A stretch of 64,000 nucleotides of DNA from Shimia aestuarii (lineage in GTDB: Bacteria > Pseudomonadota > Alphaproteobacteria > Rhodobacterales > Rhodobacteraceae): positions 62,001 through 126,000 of the forward strand of contig NZ_FOTQ01000002.1 in assembly GCF_900114635.1 (NCBI RefSeq). The letters are read 5' to 3'. Position numbers and translations under genes: made by a program. The notes under the pieces were generated by a model that was not told where the DNA came from, searched no databases, and was given only the letters and a program-made list of their open reading frames with translations. This document shows positions 9,579-19,020 of the stretch, piece by piece. Positions within the stretch are counted from its first letter, which is position 1; every line of letters begins with the position of its first letter.

Positions 9579-9937
9579 GTGGGCTCCTCCCCAGGTTTCT
9601 ATTCAGTCCATGGTTTCCGCCCAATGGGGCGGCACACAAAAACAGTGACGCCTTCAACCGCGCGCCTCAACAGTTTGTTTGCACGGTGGGCGCGATGGTT
9701 ATTTTTCAAGCGATTTCAAGGAAATGTGACAGAAAACTTACACAATCTAAAATGCGCATCTTTCCTTTCGTGCGAATTTCCGCACGGGGTCGCGGGAGTT
9801 TGTGCGAAAATCCGCACAAACCATGCACCCAGCGGCAGGCGGCCATGCGCCTGCGTCAACCTGCTTCGATTCGGCTTGTTGACCCGCCTTTCCTTGGCGA
9901 TAGACTGCGCTCAACTTTTTCAGCGCATTGCACTCCC
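9579..9937. other. Divergent intergenic region between dctP and the desaturase
   Basis: A 359-bp gap with no credible gene. It must carry the dctP promoter (minus) and the desaturase promoter (plus). The centre is AT-richer than the flanks. The only strong structure is the pair of dyads at 9769-9820. I searched the dctP side by eye for a sigma-54 pattern (GG-N10-GC on the minus strand) and found none. Confidence 0.6.
9769..9820. promoter_or_regulatory. Tandem inverted repeats, candidate DctD upstream activator sites
   Basis: Dyad 1 (9769-9786) is CGTGCG-N6-CGCACG; dyad 2 (9799-9820) is TTTGTGCG-N6-CGCACAAA. Both arms are perfect, both share GTGCG-N6-CGCAC, and the centres are 32 bp apart, about three helical turns. 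Two tandem sites at fixed spacing are the pattern described for DctD upstream of rhizobial dctA. They lie about 190-240 bp upstream of dctP and 120-170 bp upstream of the desaturase, so the target gene is inferred. Confidence 0.6.
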
Positions 9938-11020
9938 ATGACCGAAACAACCACCCGCAACCGCATCTCCCCGCAATCGCGTCGCCACAATGACATGCGC
10001 CGCGAAGCCGTCCGGGCACATCCCGAGCTGGCCGATCTTTCGGGCACCCAGCCGCTCACGGTGCTGGCCCTGCCCGTTCTTCTGGCAATCCATTGGGGTA
10101 TCGCGTGGCTGGTGTCGGGGCAAAGCATTCTCGTGATCGGCCTCACCGCCTTTCTCGTCGGGCAGATCGTCTATCACTCGGCAGCCTCACTGATCCACGA
10201 AACCTGCCACAAGCTGATCTTCCGCGCCCCCGCCGCCAAGCTCGGCTTCGATCTCGGGCTCGAATTCATCCTGACGACCTATGGCAAGCAGCTGGTCTAC
10301 CAACATCAACACATCACGAGCCACCACCCCTTCATTGGCGACTATGCGCGGGATTATGAACACGAGGACCTCTGCGCCCTGCAAGCGCGCCAGTATATCG
10401 GGGAAACCTCGCCGGGGCTGCAGAAGATCCTCACCGGTCTTACCCTTTTCATCCACGCTCTGCCGCTGGGAACGCTGGTCCTGAATGACCTGATCCTGCC
10501 GCGCGTTTATGAATGGGCATCGGGCAAACCCCAGCACGACCCGGTCGAACGCTACACCGGCACCCGTCCCACCTCACGCGAAATGGCACCTTTCATTGCC
10601 GTGTCGATCCTTTCCAACGTTGTCATGCTTGTTGTTCTGGGTCCGTGGGCCCTGCTCTATCATCTCTGGACCGCGTCGTTCTTCCTAGGCAAGCTGGGCA
10701 TCTCCAACCTTGGTCAATCGCTCTCGGAGCATCCCGGCATGGACATGGAGAACCCGACCCGCTCCACCTACGGCCCGATCAACTGGCTGTTGTTCAACAC
10801 CGGCTATCACAACGAGCATCACAGCTTTCCCAACGTGCCATGGACCCGCCTGCCCGCCCTGCACAAAGGCGCGCCCGAGGTGTTCCATGCCGAGGCCGAG
10901 AAGTCCTATTTCGGCTGCTGGCTGGACCACGTGAAAGGCGATTTCACGCCTTCACGGGATCTCGAACTGCACCAGCATGACCAAAGCGCGCGCTGCGCCG
11001 GAAAGACGCTCAACGATTGA
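9938..11020 (+). CDS. DEGS-like membrane fatty acyl/sphingolipid-type desaturase
   Basis: 360 residues; a membrane di-iron desaturase with three His boxes: HETCH (about residue 87), HQHITSHH (about 124) and HNEHH (about 290). The C-terminal stretch STYGPINWLLFNTGYHNEHH, then FPNVPW, closely resembles eukaryotic sphingolipid delta-4 desaturase (DEGS1, as I recall it), as does the N-terminal RREAVRAHPEL. It would insert a double bond or hydroxyl in an acyl or long-chain-base substrate in the inner membrane. No other sphingolipid gene is in the window, so the substrate is open. Its 3' end overlaps the convergent L,D-transpeptidase gene by 11 bp. Confidence 0.85.
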   Translation: MTETTTRNRISPQSRRHNDMRREAVRAHPELADLSGTQPLTVLALPVLLAIHWGIAWLVSGQSILVIGLTAFLVGQIVYHSAASLIHETCHKLIFRAPAAKLGFDLGLEFILTTYGKQLVYQHQHITSHHPFIGDYARDYEHEDLCALQARQYIGETSPGLQKILTGLTLFIHALPLGTLVLNDLILPRVYEWASGKPQHDPVERYTGTRPTSREMAPFIAVSILSNVVMLVVLGPWALLYHLWTASFFLGKLGISNLGQSLSEHPGMDMENPTRSTYGPINWLLFNTGYHNEHHSFPNVPWTRLPALHKGAPEVFHAEAEKSYFGCWLDHVKGDFTPSRDLELHQHDQSARCAGKTLND

Positions 11021-12641
11021 GCGCCTCAAGGACTGCTGTGTCACGTCCATACAGGTCCTCACGAAACTGCACCGTGCCCGCCTCGACCCACGCCGTCCAA
11101 TAGGTCAGCAGCACTGGCACCGGGCGCGGCAGGTCGATGCGCGTGGTCTTTCCGCTGTCCAGAATCGCCTGCAAGCGCGCGCCGTTCCAATCCGGTGCTC
11201 CCTCCATCAGGAAATTGGCAAATTCGAAAGGATGCTCAAGACGCACACAGCCTGAACTCAGGTTGCGCTCATTGCGCTGGAACAGGGCCGGGTTGTCGGT
11301 GTCATGAAGATAGACCGCGTGCTTGTTGGGGAACATGAACTTGACCCGCCCCAGCGCATTCTTCGGCCCCGGCGTCTGCATCAGCGTCACCCCCGGATTG
11401 TCCGCCGCCCAATTTACCGTCTGCGCCGGGATCACCTGCCCCTCGGCATTCTTGACGACATAGCCACCGCGCTCCAGGTACCCCGGATCCTCCCGGATCC
11501 GCGCGAGCTTGTCCTTCAGGAAAATTGACCGGGGCACCGTCCATGTCGGATTGATCTCCATGTACTGGATATTGTCGCGGAACACCGGCGTCTGGCGGTA
11601 TTGCGATCCTGTCACCGACCGCGTGGTCCACACATCGTCCCCCTTGATGTAATAGGTCCGCCCACCCGCGATATTGACCAGAACGTATTCCGCGCCAAGG
11701 TCACGCATGATCCAGCGCGCCCGTTCAAGGCTGAGCCGGATCTGGTCCACGCGCTCTGCGGCAGTGCGGTTGAGCGCTTGAAAGGTCTTCTCCCCGATCA
11801 CCCCATCCGCCTCAAGCCCGTGACGCGCCTGAAAAACCTTCACATCCTCTTGCAGGTTCGCATCGTAAAGCCACGCCGCAGGCTCACCGGTTGCCGGGGC
11901 CTCAGGCAGGATTTGCCCGGCATTGAGCGCGGCTTCCGCCGCCAGCCGATAGCGCAGAGCTTCGACCGCCGCGGCCACGTCACCGGGTTTCAGAACATGT
12001 TCCGAGGGCACCCGCGGCCACCCCCCTGCGGCGGCAACTTCGCGATAGCGTGCCAGGGCCGTGACCAGGTCACGGTATTGCGCCGCGCCCAATGTGACCC
12101 GCGCCATCAGCGCACCAAACCCCTCATTGGCGAGATAGGCATTCACCACCTCTGCCGGATCCTGCTGCAGGACAAGGCGATCAAAGTTCCAGTCCTTGTC
12201 AAAGGCGGTTGGATCAACCTTGCCAAAAATCACAAAGCTCAAGAGACGCGCCGCCGCATCGCTGGCCAGAAATTCGTAGGCGGCGATGTCTTCCGGCGCG
12301 CCGCGCTCGCGCGCGCGCTCATGAAACGCCCGCAACTCGGCCAGTCGGAAATCCTGTTCCTGAAATCCCTGCGCAACTCCAAGCTCCAGTTCCCGAAACA
12401 GCGCTTCGGCCGCATCCGGCGCCATCCATGCCGGGGCAAACCCCCTCAGCGCATAAAACCTTGGTACGAACGCCTCGGTTTCGATTTCACGCTGCCCCGT
12501 TTCACTCTGCGCTGTACTGCCCAGCGCCAGCGCCATCGCCTCTATCTCGCGCTCCACAGGTCCAGCCATGGCCCCGCCGAATCCCATCACCGCGACAGAA
12601 ACCAATACCGCCGCCGCCAGCCGCTTCACACCGGTTCTCAT
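11010..12641 (-). CDS. L,D-transpeptidase (YcbB-like) with peptidoglycan-binding domain
   Basis: 543 residues from the ATG at 12641; in-frame ATGs at 12659 and 12665 are alternatives. Signal peptide ends near GFGGAMA. A helical scaffold fills residues 30-240, a peptidoglycan-binding domain (VKVFQARHGLEADGVIGEKT) is near 270, and a YkuD catalytic domain covers about 310-490. The nucleophile is the Cys in SGCVRLEHP (about 462), with the partner His in VYLHDTD. The enzyme forms 3-3 peptidoglycan cross-links in the periplasm. The size and order match the large YcbB/LdtD class. Convergent overlap with the desaturase. Confidence 0.92.
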   Translation of the reverse strand: MRTGVKRLAAAVLVSVAVMGFGGAMAGPVEREIEAMALALGSTAQSETGQREIETEAFVPRFYALRGFAPAWMAPDAAEALFRELELGVAQGFQEQDFRLAELRAFHERARERGAPEDIAAYEFLASDAAARLLSFVIFGKVDPTAFDKDWNFDRLVLQQDPAEVVNAYLANEGFGALMARVTLGAAQYRDLVTALARYREVAAAGGWPRVPSEHVLKPGDVAAAVEALRYRLAAEAALNAGQILPEAPATGEPAAWLYDANLQEDVKVFQARHGLEADGVIGEKTFQALNRTAAERVDQIRLSLERARWIMRDLGAEYVLVNIAGGRTYYIKGDDVWTTRSVTGSQYRQTPVFRDNIQYMEINPTWTVPRSIFLKDKLARIREDPGYLERGGYVVKNAEGQVIPAQTVNWAADNPGVTLMQTPGPKNALGRVKFMFPNKHAVYLHDTDNPALFQRNERNLSSGCVRLEHPFEFANFLMEGAPDWNGARLQAILDSGKTTRIDLPRPVPVLLTYWTAWVEAGTVQFREDLYGRDTAVLEALNR

Positions 12642-12860
12642 TATACCCTGCCCCTTCATGCCCATCCCGCGTTTTCATCGTTTTCACACACAATAGGCAC
12701 GCAACACCCCTACGCCAAACATGGTTGCACAGGAAACGCACCAAGCGCCGCAAAAAGTTATCAAAATTCATCTCCCCCCATTCCCAGACGGGCCGGTGAC
12801 TGCTTACATTCAAAGTCACCTCCGCGCTCAGGCGCTCTTTTTTGGACACAGATTTCGCCC

Positions 12861-14639
12861 ATGTTCGATTTTCTGACAAACGGACACTCCGACGCCATTG
12901 TTGCGCTGATCATCCTTTTCGCGATGTTCACCCTGTTCGTTCTCGAACGCTGGCCTGCCGAAGTCGTTGCCCTCGGTGCGGTCGCGGCTCTGCTTTTGAC
13001 CGGGGTGCTGCCCTACGGCGCCGCGCTGGGGGCGCTCTCGAACCCGGCCCCCTGGACAATCGGCGCGATGTTCATCGTTGCGGGGGCGCTGGTGCGTACC
13101 GGTGCGCTTGAAAAGTTCACCAAGCTGGCCGAAGAACGGGCCGACAGCAACCCGGCCATGGCCGTGGGCGTGCTGATCGGCTTTGCCGTGATCGCCTCGG
13201 CCTTTGTCAACAACACGCCTGTCGTTCTGGTGATGATCCCGGTCTTTATCCAACTGTCCCGCAAGCTAAACCTCCCGGCGAGCAAGCTTCTGATCCCGCT
13301 CTCATACGCGTCGATCCTTGGGGGCACGCTGACCCTCTTGGGCACCTCGACCAATCTCCTTGTCGCCGGGGTTGCCACCACCCACGGCCTGAAACCCTTT
13401 TCCATCTTCGAGGTCACGCCACTTGCCATCATCCTCGTGATCTGGGGCATGGTGTATCTCCGACTTGTCGGCGCGCGCCTGCTTCCCGAACGCGTGAGCA
13501 TGGCTGCGTTGTTTACCGATCAATCCAAAAAGAAGTTCCTCGCCGAGGTCGCCATCCCCGATGACAGCAAACTGATCAGTCAGAAAGTTGCCGAAGTCGA
13601 CCTTTTCAAGGGCGCGGGCATGCGCGTTGTCGATGTGCTGCGCGGCGATGCCTCTCTGCGTCGGGACCTTGCTGCTGTCACGCTTGAGGCCGGGGATCGC
13701 GTCGTGATCCGCACCCAGATGGAAGACCTGCTCGGGCTTCAGGGTGATCCCACCGTGCGGCAGGTGGACAAATTGTCGTCGCGCCGGACCATCACCGTCG
13801 AAGTGCTGATCGCGCCCAATTCGGCTCTGCTGGGTAAATCCATGGGCCAGCTGCGCCTTCGGCGGCGCTACGGTATCTACCCCCTTGCCCTGCACCGTCG
13901 TGACCGCAACATCAGCGGCCAGCTCGATCAGCAAGTGCTCGAGGTCGGGGATACGCTGCTTCTCGAAGGCGCGCCCGAAGACCTCGCCCGTCTTGCCAGC
14001 GATGCCGGCGCCGTCAACATCAGCCAGCCCACCGCCCGCGCCTATCGTCGCGCGCATGCGCCGCTGGCGGTTGCCGCACTTTTGGGGATCGTCGTTTTGG
14101 CAGCCCTCGGGGTGGCCCCGATCCTGTTCCTTGCCATCATCGCCGTCGCCTTTGTCCTTCTGGCCGGATGCATCGACGCGGACGAAGCCTTCTCGCTGGT
14201 CGACGGCCGCCTTCTTGTGCTGATCTTTTCAATGCTCGCGATTGGCGTCGCGCTGGAATCCTCGGGCGCCGTGCTGCTGATCGTCGATCTTGCCAAACCC
14301 TGGCTCGAGATCATGCCCCCCTTCCTGATCGTCTGGTCGCTCTACCTGCTGACCTCGATCCTGACCGAGCTGATTTCCAACAACGCCGTCGCGGTTGTGA
14401 TCACCCCCCTCGCCATCTCGCTGGGCACCGCCCTTGGGATCGACCCGCGCCCGCTGGTGATTGCCGTGATGATTGCCGCCTCGGCCAGCTTTGCCACGCC
14501 CATCGGCTATCAGACCAACATGATGGTCTACGGTCCCGGCGGCTATCGCTTCACCGACTTCCTGCGCATCGGTATCCCATTGAACCTCTCGGTCGGCTTG
14601 CTCGCCTCTGCACTGATCCCGGTGTTCTGGCCGCTCTAA
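12861..14639 (+). CDS. SLC13-family permease with two RCK_C (TrkA-C) domains
   Basis: 592 residues. Two membrane halves (about 1-205 and 395-592) flank two cytoplasmic TrkA-C domains (about 215-300 and 310-390, the second with LLGKSMGQLRLRRRYG). Each half has a re-entrant SLC13-type motif: NNTPVVLVMIP near 116 and ISNNAVAVVITP near 505. The SLC13/DASS family carries dicarboxylates, sulfate or other anions with sodium; the RCK_C version is common in bacteria and often linked to sulfate. Substrate unknown. The stop codon overlaps the dctD stop by 3 bp in convergent orientation, so dctBD could also control it, but they are not co-transcribed. Confidence 0.9.
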   Translation: MFDFLTNGHSDAIVALIILFAMFTLFVLERWPAEVVALGAVAALLLTGVLPYGAALGALSNPAPWTIGAMFIVAGALVRTGALEKFTKLAEERADSNPAMAVGVLIGFAVIASAFVNNTPVVLVMIPVFIQLSRKLNLPASKLLIPLSYASILGGTLTLLGTSTNLLVAGVATTHGLKPFSIFEVTPLAIILVIWGMVYLRLVGARLLPERVSMAALFTDQSKKKFLAEVAIPDDSKLISQKVAEVDLFKGAGMRVVDVLRGDASLRRDLAAVTLEAGDRVVIRTQMEDLLGLQGDPTVRQVDKLSSRRTITVEVLIAPNSALLGKSMGQLRLRRRYGIYPLALHRRDRNISGQLDQQVLEVGDTLLLEGAPEDLARLASDAGAVNISQPTARAYRRAHAPLAVAALLGIVVLAALGVAPILFLAIIAVAFVLLAGCIDADEAFSLVDGRLLVLIFSMLAIGVALESSGAVLLIVDLAKPWLEIMPPFLIVWSLYLLTSILTELISNNAVAVVITPLAISLGTALGIDPRPLVIAVMIAASASFATPIGYQTNMMVYGPGGYRFTDFLRIGIPLNLSVGLLASALIPVFWPL

Positions 14640-15862
14640 CGAAACTCCTCGGGCTTCAGCCGGTATTTCGCCAGCTTGTCATACATCGTCTTGCGCGGCA
14701 GCTTGAGCGCCTCTGCGGCGACCGCCGCGCGCCCGCCATGCCGCCTGAGCGCCTCGACCAGAAGCGCGCGCTCGACCTGTGCCATCTGTTCGGCAAGCCC
14801 CTGACCGCCACCCTGCGTCTCTTCCCCAGGAAGCCCAAGCACAAAGCGCATCGCCACCGACATCAGCGCCCGCGCATTGCCCGGCCAGTCCCGCGCCATC
14901 AGACCCGAAATCACCTCGGGGGTGATTTCCGGCGCCTTCACTCCGGATTGTTCGGCGGCCTGCGCCACGTAATGCCGAAACAGTACCGGAATATCCTCGG
15001 GTCGCTCGGAAAGTGCCGGAATGCGCACCTGCAGCGCGTCCAGGCGGTAATAGAGATCGGCATGCAACGCGCCGGTTTCAACCGCGCTGTCAAGTTCCGC
15101 CGCGCTACCGAAAATCAGCCGCGGATGCCCGCCCTGTTCCAGCATCTCCATCAGCGCAAACTGGGTGTCCATCGGCATGGCCTGGATCTCGTCCAGAAAC
15201 AGGGTCCCGCCCTGAGCTTCTTCAACCACCTCTGCGAACCGCTCCGGCACCATGCCCGCCGCCGTATGCTTGCCAAAGGGCCCCGTGCTCCGGGGCGAAC
15301 ACAGGTGGATCACTTCGGCCACCTTGGAAATCCCGGTCCCCGGCGCGCCAGTCACCAGCACCTCGGCGCCGATCCTTGCCACGTTGCGAACCTGCGCACG
15401 CAACCGCTCGGCCTGCTTGGACACCCCGAAAAGCCAACGCGCCGCCGCATCGCCGCTTTCCAGCTGCGCCTTCATCTCCCGGTTCTCCAGCGCCATGTCG
15501 CGCGCTTTCTGTGCCCGCGCGATGACGGCCGTCAATTCCGAAGGTGCACAGGGTTTCTCAAGGAACCCGAACGCGCCCTGCGTCATGGCGCGCACCGCCA
15601 TGGGGATGTCCCCCTCTCCGGTCAAGAGGATCACCGGCAACTCGCCATCCACGCCCTGCGTGTAATCCAGAAGATGAAACCCGTCCCGCCCCGGCATCCG
15701 CATGTCCGACAGGATCACGCCTTTGAAACCGGGCACGATGTGATCCTTGGCCTCGACAAACGACCCCGCCGCAATCACCGGAAAATCCGCCAGCTCCAGC
15801 GTCTGCGTCAGCGCCTCGCGCACCATCGGATCGTCATCCACCACCAGAACGGGTGCACTCAT
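14636..15862 (-). CDS. dctD: DctD-like response regulator with degenerate sigma-54 AAA+ domain
   Basis: 408 residues from the ATG at 15862, coupled to the dctB stop by ATGA. The receiver domain (1-120) keeps the acidic pocket and phospho-Asp (ILSDMRMPG). The AAA+ domain (about 145-330) is altered: Walker A reads GAPGTGIS, so the nucleotide-binding Lys is Ile, and the region between SPRSTGPF and the next helix is shortened by about 25 residues, removing the GAFTGA sigma-54 contact loop. Walker B (GGTLFLDEI) and the arginine-finger region remain. A Fis-type HTH ends the protein (AVAAEALKLPRKTMYDKL). It probably cannot drive sigma-54 and may act as an ordinary DNA-binding activator. Confidence 0.9.
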   Translation of the reverse strand: MSAPVLVVDDDPMVREALTQTLELADFPVIAAGSFVEAKDHIVPGFKGVILSDMRMPGRDGFHLLDYTQGVDGELPVILLTGEGDIPMAVRAMTQGAFGFLEKPCAPSELTAVIARAQKARDMALENREMKAQLESGDAAARWLFGVSKQAERLRAQVRNVARIGAEVLVTGAPGTGISKVAEVIHLCSPRSTGPFGKHTAAGMVPERFAEVVEEAQGGTLFLDEIQAMPMDTQFALMEMLEQGGHPRLIFGSAAELDSAVETGALHADLYYRLDALQVRIPALSERPEDIPVLFRHYVAQAAEQSGVKAPEITPEVISGLMARDWPGNARALMSVAMRFVLGLPGEETQGGGQGLAEQMAQVERALLVEALRRHGGRAAVAAEALKLPRKTMYDKLAKYRLKPEEFR

Positions 15863-17625
15863 GCCACCTTGTCCTCTTTCCAATAGTCAAGTTCCACCGT
15901 GAACACCGCCCCCCCATCGGGCGCGTTTGTCCCCCGTATATTGCCGCCAAAGCTCTGCACCAGGCCATAGGAAATGGACAGACCAAGCCCCATCCCCTCG
16001 GAACTGCCCACCGCCTTGGTCGAGTAAAAAGGATCGAAAATGCGGTCGGGTTCAGCAATGCCCGGCCCCGTGTCGCGCACCGCCACCGACAGGCGCGGCC
16101 CGACCTCGAGGGAAATCTCAATCTGCTTGCGCGGCGCATCCGCCATCGCGTCCACCGCGTTGTTGATCAGGTTCACGAAGACCTGCCCAAGCCGCACCTC
16201 GCCCCCCAGCGCAAAAACGCCCTGCGGCGCCTGATCCGCGTCCCAGTGCAGGATCACACCCGCCTGTCGCACGCGCGGCTCCGTCAACTCGACCGCCTGA
16301 TTGATCACCGACACAAGATCGACCTTGCCCATCGGTTCGCTTTCATTGCGGGCAAAGGCGCGCAGGTTCTTGATGATCCGCGCCATGCGCGTGGCCATCT
16401 GCGCAATTTTCCCGAGATTTTCCTCGGCCTTCTCTGGTTTGCCCCGCTCCATGAACCGCGCGCCATTCTCGGCAAAACTCTGGATCGCCATCAGGGGCTG
16501 GTTCAACTCGTGACTGATCCCGGCACTCATCTGCCCCAGCGCGCTCAGCTTGCCCGCCTGCACAAGATCGGCCTGCGCCTTCTTGAGCGCGGCCTCGGCC
16601 TCTTCGCGTTCGGTGATCTCGTGGCGCAGGGCAATGTTGGTCTCGCTCAGCTCCGCCGTACGTTCTTCAACCCGCTCTTCCAGAACCGCATTCGCTTCGG
16701 CCAGCACCCGCCGCCGCTCGATCGCCTGCCACAGGAACAGGCCGAACACCATCATCGCCGCCCCCACGGCCGCCGCCTGCAACCCGGCCAGCCGAAGCGC
16801 CGGTGCGACATCGACAAGCGCTTCGCCCCGCATCTCGATCACGGGCAGGTCCTGCACGATATGAATCCCGCGTTTCGGCAGGTAAGGCCCCCAATCAAGC
16901 CGCCACAATTCGTGCCCGGCACGAAAGAACTGCACAAATGGCGGCGCGTAGCCTTCGGGCGGAACAAGGCCCACGTCCCCGCCCCGCCGCTGCCAGAACA
17001 ACAGCTCGGACCGGTTCGAAATGAACACCTCCCCAGCATCGTCAACAAAGAACACCGCTGGGCGATCCCCGCGCCAGTTCTCTTCGACATTCTCGATATC
17101 GACCACCACGATCAGAACGCCCGAAACCCGTCCGTCCGGGCCGAAATTCGGTGAGGCGAAATAGAAGGCACGACGACCAAAGCGCGGGTCCACCTCATGG
17201 TGCGCGCCCAAGGCGCCCTGTAGCGCCCGCTCGAAATAGGGCGCCCCGTTGATCCGGCCATCCTGCTCGAAACGCCCATGGGCCGAGGTGATCACGCGCC
17301 CGTCCGCAGCAGCATAGACCAGATCAAGCGCAGCCGTCTTGTCCGCGGCCTCCAAAAGCAGCGCCTTTGCGGTTCCGACATCCCCCTGCCCCCAGCTTAG
17401 CGCCACCAGATACGGGTGCTCGGACAGCAGCACCGCCAATTCCTGATAGCGCTGAAGCTGCGCCGTCAGGCGGTCAGCGGCAAGCGCGAGATCCGCCTCG
17501 CCCCGCCGCGCCAGCTGGTCCAGCGCCTGTCCATAGCCGAACCGCCAGACACCGCCGGCCACCACCGCCAATGCCAGAAGGAAAAGCGCCAGAATCGCCG
17601 CCCGATGCCGTATCCACGTTCTCAT
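15859..17625 (-). CDS. dctB: C4-dicarboxylate sensor histidine kinase DctB
   Basis: 588 residues. Membrane helix 1 (about 10-28), a periplasmic double-Cache sensor (about 35-270, with ALDLVYAAADGRVI), helix 2 (about 280-300), a coiled coil, then HisKA with the phospho-His in SAGISHELNQP (about 372). The HATPase follows with N box NLINNAVDAM and G boxes DTGPGI and GMGLGLSI. This is DctB architecture. The overlap with dctD shows co-expression. The nearest transport candidates are dctPQM, 5 kb away, and the adjacent SLC13 permease. Confidence 0.92.
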   Translation of the reverse strand: MRTWIRHRAAILALFLLALAVVAGGVWRFGYGQALDQLARRGEADLALAADRLTAQLQRYQELAVLLSEHPYLVALSWGQGDVGTAKALLLEAADKTAALDLVYAAADGRVITSAHGRFEQDGRINGAPYFERALQGALGAHHEVDPRFGRRAFYFASPNFGPDGRVSGVLIVVVDIENVEENWRGDRPAVFFVDDAGEVFISNRSELLFWQRRGGDVGLVPPEGYAPPFVQFFRAGHELWRLDWGPYLPKRGIHIVQDLPVIEMRGEALVDVAPALRLAGLQAAAVGAAMMVFGLFLWQAIERRRVLAEANAVLEERVEERTAELSETNIALRHEITEREEAEAALKKAQADLVQAGKLSALGQMSAGISHELNQPLMAIQSFAENGARFMERGKPEKAEENLGKIAQMATRMARIIKNLRAFARNESEPMGKVDLVSVINQAVELTEPRVRQAGVILHWDADQAPQGVFALGGEVRLGQVFVNLINNAVDAMADAPRKQIEISLEVGPRLSVAVRDTGPGIAEPDRIFDPFYSTKAVGSSEGMGLGLSISYGLVQSFGGNIRGTNAPDGGAVFTVELDYWKEDKVA

Positions 17626-17781
17626 GCCCGCACCCTACCTTCATATTCTCCGCCCCGCGAGTCGTCCCCAACAACATCAAATCGCGACACGTCACCTCGC
17701 CCCCTGCCGAAATCGGTGCGCGTAATCGCGCAATCGGATGACGCCCCTTGCCAATCTGAACAACGCAGGCAAATTGGCGCC

Positions 17782-18963
17782 ATGGAACGTGTGACTCAAT
17801 CCCCGACCGACCCGGCCTTCGTGCAAAATCCCTACGCCTTTTACGACCGGGCCCGCGATCTTGGCTCCATGGTGTTCTGGGAAGAGTACGGCATGCCCGC
17901 CGCGCTCTCCAACGCCACGGTTTCAATGATCTTCAAGGACCGCCGCTTCGGGCGTGAGGTGCCGCCGGAACTGACACCCGAGATTCCGCCCCATCTCGAA
18001 GCTTTCTACGCGGTCGAGGCCCATTCCATGCTGGAACTGGAACCGCCCCGCCACACCCGCCTGCGTTCCCTCGTGCTGCGGGCTTTTACCACCCGCGCCA
18101 TCACCGATCTGCGCCCGGGCATCGAAGCCCTGTGTCACGACCTGATCGACACTTTCCCGTCAGAGCCGTTCAACCTGCTCGACGGGTTCTGTGACCAGGT
18201 GCCGGTCATCACCATTGCCCGCCTTCTCGGCGTGCCCGACGACATGGCCCCGCAATTCCTGAGTTGGTCACACGCCATGGTCGCCATGTATATGGCGGGC
18301 CGCACCCGCACCCACGAGGACGCCGCCGCGCAGGCGGCCAGCGAATTCACCGCCTTCCTCAAGGACTATATCGACACAAGACGCAAGACTCCGTCGGACG
18401 ACCTGATCACGCGCCTGATCCAGGCCGAAGAAGCCGGCGACAAGCTTTCGACAGAAGAGCTGATCACCACCTGCATCCTGATCCTCAATGCGGGCCACGA
18501 GGCCACGGTGCATTCCCTCGGCAATGGCGTAAAAACCCTGCTGGAACAGAACATCGACCGCGCTTTTCTGGCGCCCGACGCCATCGACGGCACGGTCGAG
18601 GAAATCCTGCGCTTTGACCCGCCGCTACACATGTTCACCCGCTATGCCTATGAAGATATCGAGGTCGGCCGCCATACCTTCCGACGTGGCGATCAGGTTG
18701 CGCTGCTACTCGGCGCGGCCAACCGCGATCCCGGCGTTTGGGAGGACCCACATGCCTTCAACCCACGCCGCCCGGTGCAGACCAATGTCAGCTTCGGTGG
18801 GGGCTTGCATTTCTGCGTCGGCGCACCGCTCGCGCGGCTTGAGATGCAGATTGCCCTGCCGATCCTGTTCGAGCGCTGCCCCAACCTGCGCCTCACAGAA
18901 CCACCACGCTATGCGAACACCTATCACTTCCACGGGCTGGAAAAGCTGATGGTTCAAATCTAA
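17782..18963 (+). CDS. Cytochrome P450
   Basis: 393 residues, a soluble bacterial P450. The heme-ligand Cys is residue 345 in FGGGLHFCVGAP. The I-helix has LNAGHEATVHS (the acid/Thr proton-relay region) and the K-helix ExxR reads EEILRFDPP. As a class I enzyme it would need a ferredoxin and reductase; no ferredoxin is adjacent, and fpr lies 4 kb downstream in another unit. Substrate unknown. The gene is divergent from dctBD and appears monocistronic. Confidence 0.93.
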   Translation: MERVTQSPTDPAFVQNPYAFYDRARDLGSMVFWEEYGMPAALSNATVSMIFKDRRFGREVPPELTPEIPPHLEAFYAVEAHSMLELEPPRHTRLRSLVLRAFTTRAITDLRPGIEALCHDLIDTFPSEPFNLLDGFCDQVPVITIARLLGVPDDMAPQFLSWSHAMVAMYMAGRTRTHEDAAAQAASEFTAFLKDYIDTRRKTPSDDLITRLIQAEEAGDKLSTEELITTCILILNAGHEATVHSLGNGVKTLLEQNIDRAFLAPDAIDGTVEEILRFDPPLHMFTRYAYEDIEVGRHTFRRGDQVALLLGAANRDPGVWEDPHAFNPRRPVQTNVSFGGGLHFCVGAPLARLEMQIALPILFERCPNLRLTEPPRYANTYHFHGLEKLMVQI

Positions 18964-19020
18964 CCGTTGCACCGTGCGCTAAGTTAATTTCGCCCTGTGA
19001 CGCCGAATTCCAGTTCCGAA

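Noticed and set aside
9579-9768. Sigma-54 promoter upstream of dctP
   Set aside because: I looked for GG-N10-GC on the minus strand and found no acceptable match.
12861-14639. Longer upstream start for the SLC13 permease (frame open back to 11601)
   Set aside because: The extension is antisense to the L,D-transpeptidase gene and lacks membrane or domain signal; the ATG at 12861 begins the first helix.
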